Both the position numbers and the translations under genes were made by a program. A stretch of DNA of 64,000 nt from assembly GCA_963844805.1 (NCBI GenBank), contig CAWJPU010000012.1, positions 62,001 through 126,000 of the forward strand, written 5' to 3'. Under the pieces are notes generated by a model. That model ran no database searches. It had not been told where the DNA came from and saw only the letters and a program-made list of their open reading frames with translations. The DNA comes from JACCZR01 sp963844805. GTDB taxonomy: Bacteria > Actinomycetota > Thermoleophilia > Solirubrobacterales > Thermoleophilaceae. Shown here in pieces: positions 26,407-36,118 of this stretch. The first letter of the stretch is position 1, and each line of letters begins with the position of its first letter.

Positions 26407-27609
26407 ATGGCCGTCCGGACGATCCTGCGGCTGCTGCCGGCGGCCTTGGCGGCGGTCGCTCTGCTGGCGGCTCCCGCGACTGCGTCCGCCCAGGACCGCC
26501 CGCGGCTGAGCGGGGCGGCGGCGGCCATCGTGGTCGACGCCCGCGACGGCACGGTGCTGCTGGCGAAGAACCCCAACGCGCGCCGCTCCATCGCCAGCAC
26601 CACCAAGCTGATGACCGCCCTCCTCACGCTCGAGCGCGCGCGGCCCGGCAGCGTCTTCGCCGGCACCAGCTATCAGGCCGGGGCGGCCGAGTCCAAGATC
26701 AACCTCGGCCACGGCGAGCGGATGCGGGTGGGCGACCTGCTCGAGGCGCTGCTGCTCGAGAGCGCCAATGACGCGGCCGTCGCGCTGGCTCAAGGCGTGT
26801 CGGGCTCGCGGGAGGCGTTCGTGCGGGACATGAACGCGCGGGCACGTGAGCTCGGCCTGCGCGGCACCAGTTACGCGAACCCGATCGGCCTCGACGACCC
26901 TGCGAACCACTCGACGGCCACCGACCTGGCGACGCTCGCCCGCCGTCTGCTGCGCAATCGCCGCTTCGCCCGGATCGTGCGCATGCCCAGCGCCCGGCTG
27001 GAGTCCGGCAGCCGGCCCCGGGTGGTCAACAATCGCAACGACCTGGTGCGCGAGGGCGTACGGCCGGTCACCGGCGTCAAGACCGGCCACACCGGCTCGG
27101 CGGGCTACGTGCTCGTGGGCTCGGCCCAGGCGCCCAACGGCGCGCGGGTCGTGAGCGTGGTGCTCGGCGAGCCCGGCGAGGGGGCCCGCGACGCCGAGTC
27201 GCTGGCCGCGCTGCGCTGGGGCGTGGCGCAGTTCCGCCGTGTGGGGGTGCTCGACGCCGACCGCCCGCTCGCCCGGGCCGACGTCGAGCTTCGCGACGAG
27301 CGCGTGGCGCTCGTCCCGGCCAGCGACCTGAACCTGACCCTGCGCCGGGGCCAGCGGGTGCGCAAGCGCGTGGACGCGCCCGAGGAGGTCGAGGGCCCGC
27401 TTCCGGTCGGCCGGCGGGTCGGTGCGATCGACGTCATGCGGGGAGACCGGGTGGTCCGTCGGGTGCCCCTCGTGACCGCCACGGAGGTCAGGGCCGCCTC
27501 CTTTCCGACCAAGATGTTGCATTCCGTCGGGGGGCCCTTGACCTTGCTCGGCGCGCTCGCGATATTGCTCGGCGTGACGACACTCGTGATGCGGAGGGCG
27601 CGGGCGTGA
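26407..27609 (+). CDS. dacA: D-alanyl-D-alanine carboxypeptidase (PBP5 type)
   Basis: Secreted or membrane-anchored serine peptidase trimming pentapeptide stems. Signal peptide (ALAAVALLAAPATASA). SIASTTKLMT holds the nucleophile Ser64 and Lys67, LLESANDAAVALA gives the SxN motif and GVKTGHTGSAGY the KTG motif. A beta-rich C-terminal domain follows, then a hydrophobic C-terminal helix (LTLLGALAILLGVTTLVM) and a basic end, so it is anchored in the membrane. 400 residues, intact. Its stop overlaps the next gene by 4 bases. Confidence 0.93.
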   Translation: MAVRTILRLLPAALAAVALLAAPATASAQDRPRLSGAAAAIVVDARDGTVLLAKNPNARRSIASTTKLMTALLTLERARPGSVFAGTSYQAGAAESKINLGHGERMRVGDLLEALLLESANDAAVALAQGVSGSREAFVRDMNARARELGLRGTSYANPIGLDDPANHSTATDLATLARRLLRNRRFARIVRMPSARLESGSRPRVVNNRNDLVREGVRPVTGVKTGHTGSAGYVLVGSAQAPNGARVVSVVLGEPGEGARDAESLAALRWGVAQFRRVGVLDADRPLARADVELRDERVALVPASDLNLTLRRGQRVRKRVDAPEEVEGPLPVGRRVGAIDVMRGDRVVRRVPLVTATEVRAASFPTKMLHSVGGPLTLLGALAILLGVTTLVMRRARA

Positions 27610-28584
27610 TCATCACCGTGACCCTCAACGCGGCGATCGACAAGACGCTCGCCGTCCCCAACTTCCGCCTCGGGCGCCGCCACCGCGCCACCGAGCAGAC
27701 CGCCATGGCCGGCGGCAAGGGTGTGAACGTGGCGCGAGCGCTGAAGGCGCTGGGCCAGCCCGTCATCGCCACGGGCGTAGCGGGCGGGCCGACCGGCACG
27801 CGCATCATCGAGCAGCTCACCGACGAGGCGATCCTCAACGACTTCGTGCGCATCCACGACGAGTCGCGCACCTCGACCGCCGTGGTCGACCCGACCTCCG
27901 GCGAGCAGACCGAGATCAACGAGCGGGGCCCCTCCGTGACCGAGGTCGAGCTAGAGCTGTTCGTCGACAAGCTGCTCTACCTGGCCAAGGGCGCCGGCGT
28001 GTGCGTGATCTCCGGCAGCCTCCCCGGTGGCGTGGACAACAGCCTCTACGCGCGCCTGGTGGAGGGGGTGCGGCGGCTGGGGGTGACCACCGTTCTGGAC
28101 TGCGATGGCGACCCGCTGCGCCAGGCCACCCGCGCCCAACCCGACGTGGTGACGCCCAACGAGCTCGAAGCCGAGGAGCTGGTGGGCCACGAGTTCGCCG
28201 ACGACGAGGACCGGCGCACCGCGGTGGACGAGATGGTCGCACTCGGCGCTCGCGACGCGGTCATGACGCTTCCCGACGGCTGCCTGGGGCTGCTCGGCGA
28301 CGATGCCGACGCCACCAACCCGCGGCGCCTGTTACGGGCCACCCTGGACCCGCTGGAGCCCGTCTCGGCTGTGGGATCGGGCGACGCCTTCCTCGCCGGC
28401 TTCGTCACCGCGCGCTACGGCGGCCGCTCGGCGGAGGACTGCCTGCGCTTCGCCGTGGCCTGCGGCGCGGAGTCCACCCAGCACTTCGGGGCCGGCGTGC
28501 TCGATCCGCGCGAGCGTGGAGCGGCTCCAGGGGGAAGTCGAGCTGGAGCAGCTCAGCGCCGGAAGCCCGCAAGTAGCGGGATAG
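27606..28584 (+). CDS. 1-phosphofructokinase-like hexose kinase, PfkB family (frameshift)
   Basis: ATP-dependent sugar-phosphate kinase. It begins MIITVTLNAAIDKTLAVPNF. GGKGVNVARALKALG and the C-terminal VGSGDAFLAGFV (catalytic Asp, anion hole) are PfkB signatures. The FruK/LacC/PfkB branch is suggested by the N-terminal TLNAAID. A +1 break near 28511-28517, in a GAGCGTG context, gives the natural tail VERLQGEVELEQL. No fructose PTS genes are next to it, so the substrate could be fructose 1-phosphate, fructose 6-phosphate or tagatose 6-phosphate. Confidence 0.85.
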
Positions 28585-28655
28585 CACGCGTAAATCGGCC
28601 AGGCGGCCACCCGCTAGGCTCAAATTTCGTCCGCGCCCGAACCTAGGATGCCGCC

Positions 28656-29906
28656 ATGGAAGTAGAGATCGGTCGGGGTAAGAAGGGCCGCCGCGCCTAC
28701 GGCTTCGACGACATCGCCATCGTCCCGTCTCGCCGCACGCGGGACCCCGATGAGGTGGACATCACCTGGAAGCTCGGCCCCTATCGCTTCGAGCTGCCGC
28801 TCCTGGCCTCGGCGATGGACGGCGTGGTCTCGCCCGAGACAGCCGGCATCGTGGGCCGTCTCGGCGGGCTTGCCGTACTGAACCTCGAGGGCGTCTTCAC
28901 CCGCTACGAGGACGCCGAGGCGCAGCTGGAGCGCATCGCGCAGCTGCCCAAGGACGAGGCCACCGCCGAGATGCAGCACATCTACCGCGAGCCGATCAAG
29001 GACGAGCTGATCACCAAGCGGATCCGCCAGATCAAGGACATGGGCGTGGTCTGCGCCGCCTCGCTGACCCCCCAGCGGGTGCGCTCGCACTACACGGCCG
29101 CGCTGGACGCCGGGCTCGACATCCTCGTCATCCAGGGCACGGTCATCTCCGCGGAGCACGTCTCCAACGACGAGTCGCGCCCACCGCTGAACCTCAAGGA
29201 GTTCATCCGCGACGTGCCGGTCCCGGTAGTGGTGGGCGGCTGTGCCTCCTACGCCACCGGCCTGCACCTGATGCGCACCGGCGCAGTCGGCGTGCTGGTG
29301 GGCGTGGGCCCGGGCGCCGCCTGCACCACCCGCGGCGTGCTGGGCATCGGCGTCCCGCAGGCCACCGCGATCGCCGACGTGGCCGGCGCCCGCTCCCAGC
29401 ACATGATGGAGACGGGCGAGTACGTCGAGGTGATCGCCGACGGTGGCATGCGCAACGGCGGCGACATCGCCAAGGCCTTCGCGTGCGGCTCGGACGCGGT
29501 GATGGTCGGGTCCCCGCTGGCCCGCGCCTACGAGGCGCCCGGCCAGGGCTTCCACTGGGGCATGGCCACCTTCCACAGCTCGCTCCCGCGCGGCGCGCGC
29601 GTGAAGACCACCCAGAACGGCTCGCTCGAGCAGATCCTGCTCGGCCCCGCCCATGAGAACGACGGCACGTTCAACCTCATGGGCAGCTTGCGCACCTCGA
29701 TGGCCACCTGCGGCTACGAGGACATCCGCACCTTCCAGCGCGCCGAGGTCATGGTCGCCCCGTCGCTGCAGACCGAGGGCAAGCAGCTCCAGCGCGACCA
29801 GGCGATCGGCATGGGGGCCACCTCGGCGGCCAAGGCCGCGCCGGCGGCCGACGGCATCAGCAACGGCGCACCCAGCAATCCGGAAGCCGCGCTGGTCGAG
29901 TCTTGA
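28656..29906 (+). CDS. guaB3: GuaB3 family IMP dehydrogenase-related protein
   Basis: 416-residue TIM-barrel protein of the GuaB3 branch found in actinobacteria, without the CBS domains of IMP dehydrogenase. It begins EIGRGKKGRRAYGFDDIAIVPSRRTRDP. GVGPGAACTTRGVLGIGVPQ contains the active-site Cys loop, and EVIADGGMRNGGDIAKAFACG is the phosphate-binding region. GuaB3 proteins were long annotated as IMP dehydrogenases; their exact activity should be taken from current family literature. It overlaps guaA by 4 bases, which supports a role in guanine nucleotide metabolism. Confidence 0.9.
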   Translation: MEVEIGRGKKGRRAYGFDDIAIVPSRRTRDPDEVDITWKLGPYRFELPLLASAMDGVVSPETAGIVGRLGGLAVLNLEGVFTRYEDAEAQLERIAQLPKDEATAEMQHIYREPIKDELITKRIRQIKDMGVVCAASLTPQRVRSHYTAALDAGLDILVIQGTVISAEHVSNDESRPPLNLKEFIRDVPVPVVVGGCASYATGLHLMRTGAVGVLVGVGPGAACTTRGVLGIGVPQATAIADVAGARSQHMMETGEYVEVIADGGMRNGGDIAKAFACGSDAVMVGSPLARAYEAPGQGFHWGMATFHSSLPRGARVKTTQNGSLEQILLGPAHENDGTFNLMGSLRTSMATCGYEDIRTFQRAEVMVAPSLQTEGKQLQRDQAIGMGATSAAKAAPAADGISNGAPSNPEAALVES

Positions 29907-31524
29907 CCGAGCTCTCGACCCCCGTTCCCAAGGCTTCGGCCGAGGGGGTTCCCGAGCCGCCCACGCAGGACACCGCCCGCGACGAGGTCCTCGTCCTGGA
30001 CTTCGGCGGGCAGTACTCGCAGCTGATCGCGCGGCGGGTGCGCGAGTGCGGCGTCTTCGCCGAGCTGCTCCCGCACGACACCCCGCTCGAGGACCTGCGC
30101 GCCCGCGCGCCCAAGGGCCTGATCCTCTCCGGCGGCCCGGCCTCGGTCTACGAGGAGGGCGCGCCCTCGCTGCGCAGGGAGCGTGCTGGAGCTCGGGGCC
30201 CCCGTGCTCGGCATCTGCTACGGCATGCAGGCGATGGTGCTGGAGCTCGAGGGGCGGGTCGAGTCCGCCCCAGTGGGTGAGTTCGGCCGCTCGTCGCTGA
30301 CCGTCCACGAGCCGGGCACGCTGCTCGCGGGCCTGCCCACCGAGCAGAGCTGCTGGATGAGCCATCGCGACACCGTGTTCGAGCCGCCGCCCGGGTTCAC
30401 CGCGCTGGGCTCGTCCGACCAGTCGCCGGTGGCCGCCCTCGAGGACAACGACCGGCGGCTGTACGGCATCCAGTTCCATCCCGAGGTCGTCCACACGCCC
30501 TACGGCACCCAGATCCTCGAGCGCTTCCTGCGCGACGTCTGCGGGCTGCCCATGGACTGGAGCGCCGCGTCGGTGGTCGAGGAGCAGATCGCGCGCATCC
30601 GAGAGCAGGTGGGCGACGGCCAGGTGATCTGCGGGCTGAGCGGAGGCGTCGACTCTTCGGTGGCCGCGCTGCTGACCCACCGCGCGGTCGGCGACCAGCT
30701 GACCTGCGTGTTCATCGACCACGGCCTGATGCGCCTCAACGAGGGCGAGCAGGTGATCAAGGCCTTCCGCGACCAGTTCGAGGTGCCGCTCGTGGCCGTC
30801 GACGCCGAGGAGCGCTTCCTCGCCCGGCTGGCCGGCGTGACCGACCCCGAGGCCAAGCGCAAGGCGATCGGGTCGGAGTTCATCCGCTGCTTCGAGGAGG
30901 AGGCGGCCAAGCTCGGCAACCCCAAGTACCTGGTGCAGGGCACCCTGTACTCCGACGTGATCGAGTCCGGGGGCAGCGCCGGCGCCGACACGATCAAGTC
31001 CCACCACAACGTGGGCGGCCTGCCCGAGGACCTCGAGTTCGAGCTGGTGGAGCCACTGCGGTGGCTGTTCAAGGACGAGGTGCGCAAGGTGGGCGCCGAG
31101 CTGGGCATGTCCGAGCGCCTGGTCTGGCGCCAGCCGTTCCCCGGCCCGGGGCTGGCGATCCGCATCGTCGGCGACGCGGTCACCCGGGAGCGGCTGGACG
31201 TGCTGCGCGCCGCCGACTTCGTGCTCCAGGACGAGGTGCGCGCCGCCGGCCTGTACCGCGAGCTGTGGCAGAGCTTCTGCGTGCTGCCGGCCGGCGTCCG
31301 CGCGGTCGGCGTCCAGGGGGACGGGCGCTCCTACGGCTACGTGGTGGCGATCCGCGCGGTCACCAGCGACGACGCGATGACCGCCGACTGGGCCCGCCTG
31401 CCCTACGACCTGCTGGACCGGGTGGCCTCCCGGATGGTCAACGAGATCCCCCAGGTCAACCGGGTGACGCTCGACATCACGTCAAGCAAGCCGCTGCGCG
31501 CCGGGCATTGCCATGCGGCGCTAG
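29903..31524 (+). CDS. guaA: GMP synthase, glutamine-hydrolysing (frameshifts)
   Basis: Converts XMP to GMP. Class I amidotransferase: LDFGGQYSQLIARRVRE, GICYGMQAM (catalytic Cys) and GIQFHPEVVHT (His, Glu). Synthetase: ICGLSGGVDSSVAALL (PP-loop) and RQPFPGPGLAIRI. The C-terminus has MVNEIPQVNRVTLDITS. A +1 break at 30177-30184 (GAGCGTG) splits the amidotransferase domain. A second shift near 31480-31515 is needed to reach TAG 31522-31524, and the tail lacks the usual PPGTIEWE ending. GTP synthesis is essential, so these are probably sequence errors. Confidence 0.9.
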
Positions 31525-31540
31525 GAGTTTGCCGGCGCCG

Positions 31541-32515
31541 ATGGGAGACACCGCCGACGAGTTCTTCGTCGTCGAGCGCACGTACTCAGACGACCCGTCT
31601 GGTCTCTCGGTCGGGCTGGCGAACATCCACGCCGAGGTCCCCGGCATCGAGGCCAACAAGGACAAGGTCCTGCGCGTGGCCAAGATCTTCAAGGAGCGCG
31701 AGCGTCAACATCGGCGTGTTCCCGGAGTTCTGCCTGTCGGGCTACTTCTGGGAGGACGAGCGGGCGTGTCGCGAGTACATGGACACTGCGCTCACCGAGA
31801 AGCACTCGACTGGATCGACAACGAGCTCGTGCCCCTGTTCGACGACCGCTTCGTCGGGGTCGTCCTGAACAACATCACGCAGGGCAGCGACGGCAAGTAC
31901 TGCAACTCGACTTTTCCCGTGGCGCCCGGTTTCGACTACCGCCACGACGACAACATCTACAACAAGGTCTTCCTGCCGGGAATCGAGAAGACGTACACCG
32001 AGAGCGGGCGAGACGACCGGCTGGTCTTGGACAGCGAGCGTGGATGGGGCCGGTTCGGGTTCACCACCTGCTACGACTACCTCTTCAGCGACCTGCTGCG
32101 CGAGTACGCGCTGGGCGACAAGGTCGACGGCATCGTGCAGGTGGCTTCCTGGCGGGCCGCCGCTACGCGCGACTACGCCGGTATGAACGTGCGCACCGAC
32201 GCCTATTACGGCCAACTCTGGGACAAGGTGATGGCCGCCAACTCGGCCATCAACCAGGTGTGGACGTTCGCCTGCAACGCGGTCGGGCGGCACGGGATCA
32301 GCGACGTGCCCTTCTGGGGCGGCTCAGGGGTTTGGGCGCCCTCGGGGATGAACCTCGTTCAGGCCTCGCACTTCAACGAGGAGCTGCTGATCGTCCACAA
32401 CCTCGACATCAAGGGCGCCCGCGAGGCCGAGCAGGACGAGTTCAGCTACGCGCTGGACTTCGAGGAGATCTACCGGCCGCTGGAGAACTCGCGCGGCTTC
32501 ACACGCGAGCTCTGA
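31541..32515 (+). CDS. Nitrilase superfamily amidohydrolase (two frameshifts)
   Basis: Carbon-nitrogen hydrolase. Catalytic residues are Glu in GVFPEFCLSGYFWED, Lys in NIYNKVFLPG and Cys in FGFTTCYDYLFSD. The frame shifts +1 near 31700-31706 (GAGCGTC) and back near 31801-31806, so the product is one protein of about 324 residues. The region after the Cys (MAANSAINQVWTFACNAVGRHG) fits a nitrilase. It follows guaA by 16 bases and is convergent (17-base overlap) with the next gene. Substrate unknown. Confidence 0.8.
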   Translation: MGDTADEFFVVERTYSDDPSGLSVGLANIHAEVPGIEANKDKVLRVAKIFKERERQHRRVPGVLPVGLLLGGRAGVSRVHGHCAHREALDWIDNELVPLFDDRFVGVVLNNITQGSDGKYCNSTFPVAPGFDYRHDDNIYNKVFLPGIEKTYTESGRDDRLVLDSERGWGRFGFTTCYDYLFSDLLREYALGDKVDGIVQVASWRAAATRDYAGMNVRTDAYYGQLWDKVMAANSAINQVWTFACNAVGRHGISDVPFWGGSGVWAPSGMNLVQASHFNEELLIVHNLDIKGAREAEQDEFSYALDFEEIYRPLENSRGFTREL

Positions 32516-33311
32516 CCGCCCGGCCCAGGGTCACGCACACCGGCACGGCCAGCCGGTCGCCGTCGCGGCATTCGTCCGCGAGCCGGCGCAGGCGCTCGCG
32601 GGCCCGCTCGCGCTCGGCCGCCGGCTGGGCGTGCACGCGGGCGGCCGAGCGGACGCTGCCGCCCAGCAGCCCCTCCCACAGCTGATCGGGACCGTCGACG
32701 GGCTGGTCGAAGCGCAGCGTGTGCGCGGCGGCGTCGGCCAGCCCGGCTTCGGCCAGCAGCGCCTCGAGCTCCTCGCGGGCGGCGAAGCGGTAGGGGTCCG
32801 GGCCGGAGGGCACCGCGTCGTGGGCGATCTCCCCGATGGCGTCCCCGATCAGCCCGAACAGGCGATTGCGCTCCGGGCGGTCCCATAGCGAGAGCACCAG
32901 CCGCCCGCCGGGTGTGAGCGCGCCGGTCCAAGACTCGACCGCTCGCTCGGGGTGGGGGAGGTGGTTGATGAGAAAAGCGGCCACCAGCACGTCGAACCCT
33001 TCACCGACGGCGAGCGCCTCCGCGTCGCCGGCCAGGAAGCGCGCCTCGGGCACCCGCTCGCGAGCCACCGCGAGCATCTCCTCGGAGATGTCCACCCCGG
33101 TCACCAGCGCGCCGCGGGCGACCGCGGCGGCGGCGACCGCGCCGGTGCCGGTGGCCACGTCGAGCACGCGATCGCCACGCCGGACTCCCGCCGCGTCGAG
33201 CAGCGCCTCGGCGACCCGGTCGGTGACCCGGCCCATGAGCCGGTCGTAGCTGCCCGCCCGGGCCGACCAGCCCTCGGCCTCGAAGGCCTTGAACTCGTCG
33301 GGGTCACCCAC
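32499..33311 (-). CDS. Class I SAM-dependent methyltransferase
   Basis: 270 residues. SYDRLMGRVTDRVAEALLD, the SAM motif VLDVATGTGAVAAAAVARG, VTGVDISEEMLAVARER, AGDAEALAVGEGFDVLVAAFLINHLPHPERAV and LTPGGRLVLSLWDRP are the standard Methyltransf_11 layout, similar to UbiE-like enzymes. Intact frame. The substrate is not evident. It is divergent from the isoprenylcysteine-methyltransferase-like gene 45 bases away. Confidence 0.85.
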   Translation of the reverse strand: MGDPDEFKAFEAEGWSARAGSYDRLMGRVTDRVAEALLDAAGVRRGDRVLDVATGTGAVAAAAVARGALVTGVDISEEMLAVARERVPEARFLAGDAEALAVGEGFDVLVAAFLINHLPHPERAVESWTGALTPGGRLVLSLWDRPERNRLFGLIGDAIGEIAHDAVPSGPDPYRFAAREELEALLAEAGLADAAAHTLRFDQPVDGPDQLWEGLLGGSVRSAARVHAQPAAERERARERLRRLADECRDGDRLAVPVCVTLGRAVRARV

Positions 33312-33355
33312 GGGCAGGCGAGCATGACAAGGCGCCGGGCGGCGAGAATCGCGGC

Positions 33356-33973
33356 GTGGCTGTCGTCGCGCTTGCCTGCTTCGCGCTGTGGTTCCTGCTG
33401 GCCGTCGCGCTGCGCGTGCTGATCCAGCTGCGCCGGACCGGCTCCTCGGGCTTTCGCGGCATCAGCGGGCGCGCCGGCTCGGCCGAGTGGATCGGCGGGG
33501 TGCTGTTCGTGGTCGCCATCGCGCTGGGCGTCGCCGCTCCGGTGTGCGACCTGCTGGACGTCGCCGAGCCGATCGGCGCCCTGGATCGGGCCGCGGGCCA
33601 CGTGGCCGGCCTGGTGCTGTTCGCGGCCGGCCTGGCCGGCACGGTGGCGGCTCAGCTCGCCATGGGCCGCTCGTGGCGGATCGGCGTGGACCCCTCCGAG
33701 CGGACCGACCTGGTGACCGGGGGCCCGTTCGCCAGCGTGCGTAACCCGATCTACGCGGGAATGATCCCCACCTCGCTGGGGCTTGCGCTGATGGTCCCCA
33801 ACGCGGTGGCCGTGGCGGCGGTCCTGGCCCTGATCGGCGCGCTGGAGATCCAGACCCGGCTGGTCGAGGAGCCGTACCTGCTCACCACCCACGGCGAGAG
33901 CTATCGCGCCTACGCCTCGCGCGTCGGCCGGTTCTTCCCCGGCCTCGGCCGGCTCAGGCCGCGGTCGCGGTGA
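33356..33973 (+). CDS. Isoprenylcysteine carboxyl methyltransferase family membrane protein
   Basis: 205 residues, four or five predicted helices (VALACFALWFLLAVALRVLI and others). The C-terminal signature FASVRNPIYAGMIPTSLGLAL and EEPYLLTTHGESYRAYASRVGRFFP are typical of the ICMT/PEMT family, which methylates lipids, isoprenoids or small thiols in the membrane. GTG start. Its 3' end overlaps the convergent methyltransferase by 20 bases. Substrate unknown in bacteria. Confidence 0.85.
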   Translation: MAVVALACFALWFLLAVALRVLIQLRRTGSSGFRGISGRAGSAEWIGGVLFVVAIALGVAAPVCDLLDVAEPIGALDRAAGHVAGLVLFAAGLAGTVAAQLAMGRSWRIGVDPSERTDLVTGGPFASVRNPIYAGMIPTSLGLALMVPNAVAVAAVLALIGALEIQTRLVEEPYLLTTHGESYRAYASRVGRFFPGLGRLRPRSR

Positions 33974-34820
33974 CGATCCAGGTGGACGCCGTGGTGATCA
34001 CGCCGTCCGGGCCCTCGAACTGACCGAGGTCCTGCTTGAGGGCGGCCTCGATCTGCGGGCGCAGGCGCACGGCATCGTCGCCGGCCAGGCGGAGCACCTC
34101 GCCGGCCGGGCCGATCGCCATGACGAGCCCCACGGCCTCGTCGATGTCGCGCCCGCTCAGGAAGGGAAGGTCGCTGCGCCTCAGAACGATGTCCTCGAAG
34201 CCCGCCGACAGCAGGATCTGGCTGGTCTTGTCCGCGTCGGCCAGCGCGAAGGGGCCCGGCCCGCAGGTCAGCTCGTCGCTGTCCTCGTCCTCGGTGACGA
34301 ATCGCTCCACCACCTGCTCGGCGCGGTACATCCACTCGTTGTCGAGCTTCTTGCGCCAGACCACGTTGCACAGCCGCCCGCCGCGCTTCATCGCACGGCG
34401 GATGTTGCGGTGGGCCGGGACCGGGTTGGCGAAGAACATGGTCCCCATGCGCGCGAAGACGTAGTCGAAGCCGTCCTCGAGCTCTGCCGCCTCCACGTCG
34501 GCCACCTCGAACCGGGCGTTGTGCACCCCGGCTGCCTCGGCCTCGCGGCGCGCGACCTCGATGAACCGGTCGCTGGAGTCCACGCCGACGACCTCTCCGG
34601 TCGGCCCGATGAGGCCGGCGAGCTGCTGTGTGGTCTCGCCGAAGCCGCAGCCGATGTCAAGGGCCCGGTCACCGAGACGGGGAGGGAAGTGGGCCAGCGC
34701 ACTGTCGCTGTGCGCGGCGAGTCCCCCGACGAGGATGTCGCGGTACTCGAGGAAGCGGTCGAAGAGGACGCCGTTCCAAGCCTCGATGGCTTCCTCGTTG
34801 TCTACCGAGACGGGCTCCAC
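33954..34820 (-). CDS. Class I SAM-dependent methyltransferase
   Basis: 288 residues. NEEAIEAWNGVLFDRFLEYRD at the N-terminus, SAM motif ALDIGCGFGETTQQLAGL, VVGVDSSDRFIEVARREA, VADVEAAELEDGFDYVFARMGTMFF and RNIRRAMKRGGRLCNVVWRK. This resembles the methyltransferases of the UbiE/CoQ5-like group with an NxxxxxxWN start. Intact frame. Convergent with the ICMT-family gene; function of the pair is not known. Confidence 0.85.
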   Translation of the reverse strand: MEPVSVDNEEAIEAWNGVLFDRFLEYRDILVGGLAAHSDSALAHFPPRLGDRALDIGCGFGETTQQLAGLIGPTGEVVGVDSSDRFIEVARREAEAAGVHNARFEVADVEAAELEDGFDYVFARMGTMFFANPVPAHRNIRRAMKRGGRLCNVVWRKKLDNEWMYRAEQVVERFVTEDEDSDELTCGPGPFALADADKTSQILLSAGFEDIVLRRSDLPFLSGRDIDEAVGLVMAIGPAGEVLRLAGDDAVRLRPQIEAALKQDLGQFEGPDGVITTASTWIVTATAA

Positions 34821-34872
34821 GGGACGAGCCTACGCCTCGCGCGCGGCCCGCCGCAAGGTCTCGCGGGGCCTC

Positions 34873-36118
34873 CTAGGAGTAGGAGTCCCAGTCCCGCAGG
34901 GCGGGCAGGGGGTCGAACGGACGGCCGCCGTCGTACCAGCCGGGCTTGCGCCACAGCTCGAAGTGCAGGTGGCAGCCGCGCGCGTTTCCGGTCTCGCCCA
35001 CGGTGCCGATGCGCTGGCCGGTGAGGACCCTGTCGCCGCGGTCGAAGGCGCTCGGCTCGGTCATGTGCATGTAGGCGTAGTCCTGGCCGGTGCGCGAGCC
35101 GGTGATGACCAGATAGTTGCCCGCGGCGCTCTGGTAGCCCTTGGCCTTCACCTTGCCGCCGCGCGCGGCGACCATCCGCGTACCGCACTTGGCCATGATG
35201 TCCTGCCCCTGGTGGCTGCGGCCGCCCCGGCCGGCGCCGAAGCGCGCGCCCTGCTGGCCGAAGTTGTGGCGCCCGCGCACGGGGAAGATGTGCGGGAAGA
35301 GGTCGAAGGCGTCGCGCGACGCGCTCGGGGTCGGTGGACGAGCTGCGGGCGCGCGCGCCGGACGACGACGCGGCGTTCAGGCGGAAGGAGTATCGCCCGG
35401 GTGGGGCGGGGAGACCCCCCAGCGTGCCGCGCCACACCAGGCTCAGCGTCTGGCCGGGCGCGGCGGCGCCGGGAGACCAGGTGTAGGCGACCGTGCCGTC
35501 GGTGCGCAGGAGGTCGACGGTGACGCTCACCGGGCTCGGGTGCGTGATCCGGTAGGAGAAGCGGACGCTGCTGCCGGCGAAGTAGAACTTGGTGCGGCTG
35601 GTCGCCGTCTCCAGCTTGGGCGTGCCGCCCTGGCCGGTGCCGGGCACCAGGGAGAGGACCGGGTTGGGCTCGATCTCGGGGGCCGGGAGGATCTTCACCG
35701 AGCGCGAGCGGCGCGACTTCACCGACTTCGAGACCTGGACGGAGACGGGCCCCGACACGGCCGTGAGCGGCACCGGCACGCGCAGGCGGCGGGTGGAGGT
35801 GCCGGGCTGGACGGCGACGCGGCGGTCATCGCGGCGGCCGACCGAGCCGTGGAAGGTGACCTTGGTCACGCCGGCGAGGTAGCGGCCCTCGATGCGTGCG
35901 GTCGAGCCGCCCCGCAGGCGCTTGCGGGAGGCGCAGGCCTTCACGCAGCGGACCTTCCTGATCACCGGCGGGGAGGAGTAGGTGCTGCCGCCGGGGCCAT
36001 CGTCCCGTTGTCGGGCGTGGTGGTCGTCTGGGCGAACGCGCTCGGCACCGCGGCGCAGGCGGCGCAGCAGCGCGAGCACGACGACTATCCGCGATGGGGT
36101 GCGAGCCAAACCAGCCAC
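34873..36118 (-). CDS. M23 family metallopeptidase with N-terminal beta-sandwich regions (frameshifts)
   Basis: Exported peptidoglycan endopeptidase-like protein. The C-terminal M23 domain has GRSHQGQDIMAKCGTRMVAARGG (zinc ligands His and Asp of HxxxD), NYLVITGS, DRVLTGQRIGTVGETGNARG and CHLHFELW (HxH). Upstream, two Ig-like or carbohydrate-binding-like segments include GRYLAGVTKVTFHGS and VRFSYRITHPSPVSVTVDLLR. A +1 break near 35318-35326 splits the peptidase domain. The N-terminal signal peptide is readable only if the frame also changes near 36060 and back near 36000 (AVPSAFAQTTTTPDN in the alternate frame). Confidence 0.82.

Noticed and set aside
28620..31007. A 795-codon open frame on the minus strand opposite guaB3 and guaA
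   Set aside because: It is antisense to two well-conserved enzymes and its composition (His, Gln, Arg, Ala rich) is what third-position GC produces on the opposite strand. It has no recognisable domain.
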